This document shows, one piece after another, positions 46,588 to 53,444 of a DNA stretch of 64,000 bases; the first letter of the stretch is position 1, and each line of letters begins with the position of its first letter. Where the stretch lies: positions 74,869-138,868 of the forward strand of contig JBDIVS010000005.1 in NCBI GenBank assembly GCA_039794245.1, written 5' to 3'. Source of the DNA: DAITQM01 sp039794245. Lineage in GTDB: Bacteria; Pseudomonadota; Gammaproteobacteria; Xanthomonadales; Wenzhouxiangellaceae. Under the pieces are notes generated by a model. That model ran no database searches. It was not told where the DNA came from and saw nothing but the letters and a program-made list of their open reading frames with translations. The position numbers were made by a program, and so were the translations under genes.

Positions 46588-46998
46588 ATGCCCCTGACCG
46601 AGGATTTGCCCGCCGCCAGCTGGATGATCCGGGCAATCGAGCCTGGGCGCATCAAGGTGGTCGGCCTGCATGGCGGGCAGCCGGCCCGGCGCTGGCTGGA
46701 GCGCAGTTTCATCCTGACTCCCGAAAGGCTGATCGACGACTGGCCGGTGGACGATATCGGCACGCTCGCCCTGCCGCAGCTCGAGGTTCTGCTTGCCGCC
46801 GGCGCCGACCTGATCCTGCTGGGCACCGGCGAGCACCAGCGCTTTCCGCCTCCGGCGCTGCTCGCCCCGTTCGGCCGGCAGGGGATCGGCTGTGAGGTGA
46901 TGGGGACAGCGGCCGCCTGCCGGACCTACAACGTGCTCGCCGCCGAAGGCCGGGCGGTGGCCGCGGCGCTCATTATCGAGCGCTGGACAGGTCGCTGA
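46588..46998 (+). CDS. Mth938-domain protein
   Basis: 136 residues, 13 bp after yhbY. The pattern IKVVGLHGGQPARRWLERSF, LILTP-like strands and ADLILLGTGEHQRFPP, then CRTYNVLAAEGRAVAAALI is the Mth938/NDUFAF3-like fold. The mitochondrial relative helps build complex I; the bacterial role is not established. Its last 26 bases overlap the convergent cytochrome gene. Confidence 0.85.
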   Translation: MPLTEDLPAASWMIRAIEPGRIKVVGLHGGQPARRWLERSFILTPERLIDDWPVDDIGTLALPQLEVLLAAGADLILLGTGEHQRFPPPALLAPFGRQGIGCEVMGTAAACRTYNVLAAEGRAVAAALIIERWTGR

Positions 46999-47581
46999 GA
47001 TCACCGCCCTGGCTGGCGAACCAGGCGGCCAGATCGGCGATCTGCCGGTCGGTCAGCGCCGCAGCAAAGCCGGCCATCACCGGATTGGCCCGCGCTCCGG
47101 AACGGTAATCACCGAGCGCCTTGGCGAGATAGTCGGGATATTGTCCGGCGAGCTTGGGGTAGCTCGGGTCGAGCGATTCGTTGCCGGTCGGACCGTGGCA
47201 GGCCTGGCAGGTCGCCGCCAGTGCCTGACCGGCCGCGGCGTCGCCGGCGGCACCGGTCTTTTCGCCGCCGTGCGCCCGGCCCTGGCCGGCCAGCCAGGCG
47301 GCGATATCGGCCAGATCCTGGTCGCTGATACTCTCGGCCTGGGCCTCCATCGTCGGGTGGGAGCGGCTGCCATTGCGGTAAGCGACGAGCGCGCCGTGCA
47401 GATAGGCTTCGTTCTGGCCACCGATTTTAGGCACCTTGTACACCGGATAGACATTGTTATAGCCCGGGATACCGTGGCATCCGGTGCACGTATAGGCCTT
47501 GACCTGGCCGGCAACGGGATCGGCGGCGGCGAGCGGCGTGCAGCAGCACAGGACGAGTACGAGGATTGTTAATACACGCAT
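46973..47581 (-). CDS. Dihaem cytochrome c4-type protein
   Basis: 202 residues. A signal peptide (LTILVLVLCCCTPLAAA) precedes two c-type haem motifs, CTGCH near residue 32 and CQACH near 125, in two similar domains each with distal Met candidates (HPTMEAQAESIS, NPVMAGFAAAL). Periplasmic electron carrier, probably feeding a terminal oxidase. No partner genes adjacent. Confidence 0.92.
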   Translation of the reverse strand: MRVLTILVLVLCCCTPLAAADPVAGQVKAYTCTGCHGIPGYNNVYPVYKVPKIGGQNEAYLHGALVAYRNGSRSHPTMEAQAESISDQDLADIAAWLAGQGRAHGGEKTGAAGDAAAGQALAATCQACHGPTGNESLDPSYPKLAGQYPDYLAKALGDYRSGARANPVMAGFAAALTDRQIADLAAWFASQGGDLSDLSSAR

Positions 47582-47725
47582 GCGGCAGTCTTCCTGGGAG
47601 TTTTGACAGTGGCCGGCCGGCATCCGGACGCCCCAGCGCACGGCCCACGGCGCGCCATTATAACCGCCCGGCTCAGCCCGGATTATTCATGAACCCCTCT
47701 ACTGCAACGGCCCCCTGCCCCGCAT

Positions 47726-47805
47726 CTGCGGTATTTCGTTCGGTCGCGCATCCTCACCGTGCCAGCAAGTACGTTTCCGGTGGGCTCGGTCGAGAAATGC
47801 CGCAG
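47726..47805. repeat. Imperfect inverted repeat between cytochrome and rho genes
   Basis: ctgcggtatttc (47726-47737) pairs with gaaatgccgcag (47794-47805) with one mismatch, followed inward by further partial matches (cggtcg / cgaccg). May be a small mobile repeat or a structure downstream of rho. Confidence 0.3.
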
Positions 47806-47856
47806 CTACAGAGCCTGGAACCGTCTCGCGACGATTGGGGCATGAATCATCCGGGC

Positions 47857-49113
47857 TTAACGCTTCATCGCCGAGAAAAACTCGGCGTTGGTCTTTGTCG
47901 CTTTCAGCCGGTCGAGCATGAATTCGATGGCCTGGATCTCGTCCATCGGGTGCAGCAGCTTGCGCAGGATCCACACTTTCTGCAACTGCTCCGGACTGAC
48001 CATCAGTTCCTCGCGGCGGGTGCCGGAACGGTTGATGTCGATCGCCGGGAACACCCGTTTTTCGGAGATCCGGCGATTCAGGTGGACTTCCATGTTGCCG
48101 GTGCCCTTGAATTCCTCGTAAATCACCTCGTCCATCTTGGAGCCGGTGTCGACCAGGGCCGTGGCGACGATGGTCAGTGAGCCGCCCTCGGCAATATTGC
48201 GCGCCGCGCCGAAAAAGCGCTTCGGTTTCTGCAGGGCATTGGCATCGACACCGCCGGTCAAGACCTTGCCTGACGACGGGGCGACGGTGTTGTAGGCCCG
48301 CGCCAGGCGGGTGATCGAATCGAGCAGGATCACGACGTCATGCTTGTGCTCGACGAGCCGCTTGGCGCGCTCGATGACCATCTCCGCCACCTGCACGTGG
48401 CGCGTCGCCGGCTCGTCGAAAGTGCTGGAGATCACTTCGGCATCGACCGAGCGATGCATCTCGGTGACTTCCTCCGGCCGCTCGTCGATCAATAGGATGA
48501 TCATCCGGCAGTCCGGATGGTTGGCGCGGATGCCGGTCGCGACGTGGGTCAGCAGCATCGTTTTGCCGGCTTTCGGCGGCGAAACGATCAGCCCGCGCTG
48601 GCCGGCGCCGATCGGCGCGACCAGGTCGATGATGCGGCCGGTGATGTCTTCGGTGCTGCCGTTGCCGCGTTCGAGCGTCAGTTGGCGGCGGGGGAATTCG
48701 GCAGTCAGGTTCTCGAACAGAATCTTGTTGCGCGCCGCTTCCGGCACCTCGTAATTGAGATTCTCGACCTTGAGCAGCGCGAAATAGCGTTCGCCCTCTT
48801 TCGGCGGCCGGATCTTGCCGGAAATCGTGTCCCCGGTGCGCAGGTTGAAGCGCCGGATCTGGCTCGGCGAAACGTAGATATCGTCGGGGCCGGCAAGGTA
48901 GGAACTGTCGGCCGAGCGGAGAAAACCGAATCCATCGGAGAGGATTTCGAGCACACCGTCGCCGTAGATGCTCTCGCCGTTGCGGGCGTGGGCCTTGAGG
49001 ATGGCGAAGATGATGTCCTGCTTGCGGCTGCGGGCGACGCCCTCCAGCCCCATCTCCTCGGCGATCTGCATCAGGTCGCTGGTCGGTTTCTGCTTCAGTT
49101 CTGTCAGGTTCAT
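47857..49113 (-). CDS. rho: Transcription termination factor Rho
   Basis: 418 residues, usual length. N-terminal helix and cold-shock RNA-binding domain (DGFGFLRSADSSYLAGPDDI, SGKIRPP), Walker A SPPKAGKTM, Walker B LLIDERPEEVT, Q-loop and the R-loop GGSLTIVATALVDTGSKMDE. Hexameric RNA helicase that ends untranslated transcripts. No trxA directly upstream. Confidence 0.98.
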   Translation of the reverse strand: MNLTELKQKPTSDLMQIAEEMGLEGVARSRKQDIIFAILKAHARNGESIYGDGVLEILSDGFGFLRSADSSYLAGPDDIYVSPSQIRRFNLRTGDTISGKIRPPKEGERYFALLKVENLNYEVPEAARNKILFENLTAEFPRRQLTLERGNGSTEDITGRIIDLVAPIGAGQRGLIVSPPKAGKTMLLTHVATGIRANHPDCRMIILLIDERPEEVTEMHRSVDAEVISSTFDEPATRHVQVAEMVIERAKRLVEHKHDVVILLDSITRLARAYNTVAPSSGKVLTGGVDANALQKPKRFFGAARNIAEGGSLTIVATALVDTGSKMDEVIYEEFKGTGNMEVHLNRRISEKRVFPAIDINRSGTRREELMVSPEQLQKVWILRKLLHPMDEIQAIEFMLDRLKATKTNAEFFSAMKR

Positions 49114-49598
49114 GGGTTGATACTTTCTCGTTGCCGGCCGGGCCGGTGTGTGGGATTACCATCCGTTCAGGGGGCACGGATACGGTTGGGGATAGCCGGG
49201 TTACGTTGTCAGCGATGGCCGAAGGTCCAAAAGGACCGGTCACTGCACCATTCGCGGGCAAGACCGAGCGGATGCCTGTCGAATCCCCGGATTCCGGATC
49301 TCTCGCTCGCCCGCGCTTGGATGTTTCGATTCGCCGCCCCGTCTCACGCCGGCTCCGGCGAGCCTGCCTGGCATTCGCGGTACGACCGTAGGCACCGGGA
49401 ACGTCGGGAAAGGCGGAATGACCGGATCGGAAATCAGGCAGGTGGGAACCTTATGGTCGGCCATCTTAGCACCAACTTTCGGCGGCGTCCAGTCATCCGC
49501 CAATCGGCAGGGCTAAGCGCTATAATTGATGATACACGTTTAGTACGATTTTTTTCGCTCATACCCGCCGGGCCAGCCGGCGAACAGCGGCCAAACCA
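49114..49598. other. 485-bp divergent gap between rho and the protease gene
   Basis: No gene with plausible composition is seen. The rho-proximal half is likely the rho leader, which is often long and autoregulated; no specific attenuator can be read. A GC hairpin (gccggctccggcgagcc region near 49350) is present. Confidence 0.4.
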
Positions 49599-50693
49599 TT
49601 GAAACTCGTGCAATTCATCGTCAAATCCGTGATCCTTGGCCTGGCCGCGGCGTTTATCGCCGTCTGGGTCAACCCCGAGCTGCTAGGCGCCGCGCGGCCG
49701 GTGGTGGGCGACACACCGCCGGTGATTTCCAGCTACGCCGAGGCGGTCAACCGCAGCGCCCCGGCGGTGGTCAGCATCTACACCCGGACCACGGTGCTGC
49801 CGCGCCTGCCGGGGATCAGCGATCTGATATTCCAGCGCCATTACGGCCTGCGCAACGCCCGCACCCGCCAGGGGCTGGGCTCGGGCGTGATCGTCGAAGC
49901 CAACGGCTATATCGTCACCAGCAACCATGTCGTGGACCAGGTCGATGACATCATGATCGCGCTGTGGGACGGCCGCACGGCGCCGGCCCGTGTCGTCGGC
50001 CGCGATCCGGCGACCGATCTCGCGGTGCTCAAGATCGAGCTCGAAAACCTGCCGACCGCGCCGCTCGCCGCCGCCCCGCCGCGGGTCGGTGATGTCGTAC
50101 TGGCCATCGGCAACGCCCTCGGCCTGAATAACACCGTAACCTTGGGTATCGTCAGCGGTCTCGGGCGCAGCGATCTCAATATCGCCACGGTCGAGGAATT
50201 CATTCAGACCGACGCGGCGATCAACGCCGGCAACAGCGGCGGGGCGCTGATCAACGCCGGCGGCGAAATCGTCGGCATCAACTCCTCGACGATCAACCAG
50301 CGCAGCGGCGCCCAGGGCATAGGCTTCGCGATCCCGGTGGCGATCGCCCGGCGCGTGATGGCCGATATCATCGAATTCGGTTCGGTGCGCCGCGGCTGGC
50401 TGGGCGCCGAAGTCAGCGACATCCAGTTGAACAACCTACTGCGCCGCGGCGGGCGGCCGCAGACCGGCGTCGAGATCACCGAAGTGATGCCGTTCAGCCC
50501 GGCCTGGGAAAACGGCCTGCAGCCCGGCGATATCATCAGCCATGCCGACGGCGCCCCGGTCGGTTCGGCCCGCGCCCTGATGCTGAAGATCGCCGAAAGC
50601 GCCCCCGGCACGTTGCTGACCCTGACCATCACCCGCAACGGCCAGCCGCTCGACGTCAAGATCAAACTGATCCAGCAGCCGCCGGTCGGTTGA
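49599..50693 (+). CDS. DegS/AlgW-like membrane-anchored serine protease
   Basis: 364 residues, starting at TTG 49599. One N-terminal helix (VKSVILGLAAAFIAVWV) anchors it in the inner membrane. Trypsin-like triad: His near 110 (TSNHVV), Asp near 141 (ATDLAVL), Ser near 212 (GNSGGAL). A single PDZ domain follows (GWLGAEVSDI, ENGLQPGDIISHADG). A single PDZ plus membrane anchor indicates DegS/AlgW, the first protease of the sigma-E envelope-stress cascade, not DegP. Confidence 0.93.
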   Translation: MKLVQFIVKSVILGLAAAFIAVWVNPELLGAARPVVGDTPPVISSYAEAVNRSAPAVVSIYTRTTVLPRLPGISDLIFQRHYGLRNARTRQGLGSGVIVEANGYIVTSNHVVDQVDDIMIALWDGRTAPARVVGRDPATDLAVLKIELENLPTAPLAAAPPRVGDVVLAIGNALGLNNTVTLGIVSGLGRSDLNIATVEEFIQTDAAINAGNSGGALINAGGEIVGINSSTINQRSGAQGIGFAIPVAIARRVMADIIEFGSVRRGWLGAEVSDIQLNNLLRRGGRPQTGVEITEVMPFSPAWENGLQPGDIISHADGAPVGSARALMLKIAESAPGTLLTLTITRNGQPLDVKIKLIQQPPVG

Positions 50694-50701
50694 GCGCACA
50701 G

Positions 50702-50880
50702 GGGGGCCGTTGTCCGGGCCGCAGCCGGATCTGACCTGCCGGGCGTTGCAAGCCTTGCGGGCCGGGCATCGCCACCCGCGCTTGCTGTTCCCCAATGCCA
50801 CAGTCTCGATGGCGACAGTCCGCCAGGCCACCGGTCATATGGATCGCAGTGCCGTGCTGACAGCGATAACGCATAGCTAA
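50702..50880 (+). pseudogene. Tyrosine-recombinase/integrase remnant
   Basis: An open stretch without a start reads TCRALQALRAGHRHPRLLFP, then ATVRQATGHMDRSAVLTAIT and a stop at 50880. HRHPRLLFPN and the GHMDRS-type end resemble the central region of phage-type or IS91-linked tyrosine recombinases. Catalytic residues are not recoverable. Only a fragment. Confidence 0.4.
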
Positions 50881-50926
50881 CCGGCGCGAGGTACGAGGGA
50901 CCGGTTGAGCGTCGTAGATTCAAGAT

Positions 50927-51154
50927 TCACAGCAGTTTCAGAAATTCCTCAACGGATAAATGCGTCTGTTTTAGATTATGCGAAAGCGTTGAGCGTTTTA
51001 TTGGCCGATGCGCAGGCACTGTGATCTTTTTCACTTCAGTGCGGGTATGTTTCTGTAGCCGAATATGACTGCCTCGTTGACGAACCACTACCCAGCCATC
51101 CCTTTTCAACACAGCGATTACTTACTCATACGATACGCTTGACACTTTGCTCAT
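50927..51154 (-). pseudogene. hicA: hicA toxin gene with a premature stop
   Basis: From ATG 51154 the frame gives MSKVSSVSYE, then TAA at 51122-51124, then VIAVLKRDGWVVVRQRGSHI and ITVPAHRPIKRSTLSHNLKQ in the same frame. The latter is the HicA double-stranded-RNA-binding-like mRNA interferase with the catalytic His in RGSH. The stop replaces what is normally a Gln or Lys codon. Internal GTG/TTG starts could still yield the toxic core (61 residues from 51112), so it may not be fully dead. Its ATG overlaps the hicB stop. Confidence 0.75.
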
Positions 51155-51353
51155 ACGGCAACTTCCGTGATCTCCGAATCTGGGCCGAAGCCCATATCGT
51201 CTTCAACAGGCTCCAGATATAGCTCTATAGCCCCCAAATATTTCGCATGACCTCGTCTTTACTGTCGCCCTCACTAATGCATCCGGGCAGACTCGGAGCA
51301 TACGCCGTGTAGCCACCTTCTTCACTTGGCTCAAGAACTACGGTTAATTTCAT
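51151..51353 (-). pseudogene. hicB: hicB antitoxin gene with a frameshift
   Basis: MKLTVVLEPSEEGGYTAYAP then LPGCISEGDSKDEVMRNI is the partial RNase-H fold of HicB. A one-base change in a run of Cs (51232-51236) sends this frame to a TAG; the shifted frame continues AIELYLEPVEDDMGFGPDSE and ITEVAV to TGA at 51151, overlapping hicA. So antitoxin and toxin genes are both damaged. Confidence 0.75.
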
Positions 51354-51407
51354 AACAACCTCCAAATACAAGTGAACTCACTCGAATCTAACGCTTCGCA
51401 TCACCAG

Positions 51408-51450
51408 CAGCAAAAAAAGCAGAGCGCCGAAGGAGCGGCGCTTTTTGCTG
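51408..51450. terminator. Bidirectional-looking hairpin between hicB and dcd
   Basis: cagcaaaaa ... gcgcc pairs with ggcgc-tttttgctg, giving an A-run before and a T-run after the stem. It may end transcripts approaching from either side. 51451-51602 shows no gene. Confidence 0.5.
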
Positions 51451-51579
51451 TCGTAGTGCATGCGATTGTTGAACGAAGCCGCTACACGGCAGAAAAAATC
51501 GGGTCATTTTGTGTAATCCTTGACCGGCGCTCAATCGGGGCGCATCTGCCAAGGAGTTTACCATGAACCCATCCGAGCA

Positions 51580-51622
51580 AAAAAATATACAAATTAAAGC
51601 AAAATTTATGCAACTGTTGGGT
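51580..51622. repeat. ISL3-type MITE right-end remnant at the dcd stop
   Basis: aatttatgcaactgttgggt at 51603-51622 plus an AT-rich lead-in like those at 1920 and 24875. On the minus strand the dcd stop TAA merges directly with this end. Confidence 0.65.
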
Positions 51623-52185
51623 TAAGTCTTGGGCAGGGTCACGCCGCGCTGGCCCTGGTATTTCCCGGCGCGGTCGCGGTAGGACACTTCGCAGGTTTCG
51701 GCGGCCTTGAGAAAAATCATCTGGGCGACGCCCTCGTTGGCGTAGATTTTTGCCGGCAGCGGCGTGGTGTTGGAAAACTCGAGCGTCACGTGGCCTTCCC
51801 ATTCCGGTTCCAGCGGCGTGACATTGACGATGATGCCGCAGCGGGCATAGGTCGATTTACCGAGGCAGATGACCAAGATATCGCGCGGGATCCTGAAATA
51901 TTCCACGGTGCGCGCCAGGCAGAATGAATTGGGCGGGATGATGCACACCTCAGACTTGACATCGACAAAACTTTTTTCGTCGAATGCCTTGGGATCGACG
52001 ATCGTGGAATTGATGTTGGTGAAGATCTTGAATTCGTCGGCGCAGCGGACGTCGTAGCCGTAACTCGAGGTGCCGTAGGAAATCAGGCGGCCGTTGCCGG
52101 CCCGCCGCACCTGCTCGCCGGCGAAAGGTTCGATCATGCCTTGTTGCGCCATGGCGCGGATCCAGCGATCCGATTGCACGCTCAT
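51622..52185 (-). CDS. dcd: dCTP deaminase
   Basis: 187 residues. SSYGYDVRCADEF, CLGKSTYARCGIIVNVTPLE and EPEWEGHVTLEFSN (catalytic Glu) identify the trimeric enzyme that makes dUTP from dCTP for thymidylate synthesis. The last codons run straight into the MITE-like terminus, but the length is normal. 17 bp after mrp. Confidence 0.96.
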   Translation of the reverse strand: MSVQSDRWIRAMAQQGMIEPFAGEQVRRAGNGRLISYGTSSYGYDVRCADEFKIFTNINSTIVDPKAFDEKSFVDVKSEVCIIPPNSFCLARTVEYFRIPRDILVICLGKSTYARCGIIVNVTPLEPEWEGHVTLEFSNTTPLPAKIYANEGVAQMIFLKAAETCEVSYRDRAGKYQGQRGVTLPKT

Positions 52186-52202
52186 TGGTTAAGCCACCTT
52201 GC

Positions 52203-53303
52203 TCAATCTTTGATTGCCAGCACCGGGCCGGCGAGTGTCCGCGCCGCCGGGCGCGCCGCCAGGTGCGCGGCAACGGCAATCGCCAGCTCGTAAAACGGCG
52301 CCGCTTCCGGGCGCGAGCGGTCTTCGGAGGCCGGCGGCCGCCCCTCGTCCGTGGCGCTCTGGATCGCTCCATGCAGCGGCAGGGTGGCGAGCAGCGGTAC
52401 GCCGCACTCGGCGGCGAGACGTGCACCGCCACCTGAAGCGAAGATCGCCTCCGGGTGACCGCAATGCGGGCAGACGTAATGGCTCATGTTTTCGACGACG
52501 CCGAGCACCGGCACTTCAACGCGCTCGAACATCTTCAGCGCCCGGCGGGCGTCCTGCACCGCGACTTCCTGCGGCGTGGTGACGATCAGCGCGCCGGCGA
52601 GCGGTACTTTCTGGGCCAGCGTCAACTGGATATCGCCGGTGCCGGGCGGCAGATCGACGATGAGGTAATCGAGATCGTCCCAGGCGGTCTGGCCGAGCAA
52701 CTGCTGCAACGCCTGGCTGACCATCGGTCCGCGCCAGATCGCCGCGCTGTCGGCGGCGAGCAGCACACCGATCGACATCGCCTGGATGCCGTGCGCCGAA
52801 AGCGGCACGATGCGCGGCGTACCGTCCGCCGCCTCGCGGGTTTCGGGCCTTGCCGCGATGCCGAGCATCCGCGGGATGCTGGGGCCGTGGATATCGGCAT
52901 CGAGCAGGCCGCAGCGTGCTCCGAGGCCAGCTAGGGCGAGCGCCAGATTGACGCTGACTGTGGATTTGCCGACGCCGCCCTTGCCCGAAGCGACCGCCAC
53001 GATATTGCGGATTTCGGGCAGCGGCGTGAGGTCTTTCTGCGGCCGGCGCGGCCGGGCCCGCCAGTCGAGATTGATCACGATGTCGTTGCCCTCCGGCGCC
53101 GCGTCGCCGAGGTGCGTAATCAGCGCCTGGCTGAGGGATGCTTCGCGGCCGCCGATCGGGTACGGGAACAAAAGTTCGAGTGCGGCGGCGCCGCCATCCT
53201 CGGCGGCAGCCAGCACTTCCGGCGCCGGTTCGAGGCCGGTGGCCGGATCGACAAAGTCGGCTAATTTGTCGCGCCAGCGGCGCAACACGGCAGGATCGGT
53301 CAT
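52203..53303 (-). CDS. Mrp/ApbC iron-sulfur cluster carrier ATPase
   Basis: 366 residues from ATG 53303. An N-terminal DUF59-like region is followed by the deviant Walker A ASGKGGVGKSTVSVNLA, a switch region DLPPGTGDIQLTL and the CxxC cluster motif YVCPHCGH. It transfers 4Fe-4S clusters in the cytoplasm. Coupled to dcd. Divergent from the double glycosyltransferase. Confidence 0.93.
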   Translation of the reverse strand: MTDPAVLRRWRDKLADFVDPATGLEPAPEVLAAAEDGGAAALELLFPYPIGGREASLSQALITHLGDAAPEGNDIVINLDWRARPRRPQKDLTPLPEIRNIVAVASGKGGVGKSTVSVNLALALAGLGARCGLLDADIHGPSIPRMLGIAARPETREAADGTPRIVPLSAHGIQAMSIGVLLAADSAAIWRGPMVSQALQQLLGQTAWDDLDYLIVDLPPGTGDIQLTLAQKVPLAGALIVTTPQEVAVQDARRALKMFERVEVPVLGVVENMSHYVCPHCGHPEAIFASGGGARLAAECGVPLLATLPLHGAIQSATDEGRPPASEDRSRPEAAPFYELAIAVAAHLAARPAARTLAGPVLAIKD

Positions 53304-53444
53304 CGCTGATCGGTGGAGCGGGTCCAGGAGCTGGAACGAAGGATTATACCGCCGCATGCTACACTGCCGCGCCTTGCCTCCGGCGGCCAGCGACTCGCTG
53401 GTGGCAGCGAAATCCATAGATCACGGTATCAGTCTCGATCGGCA

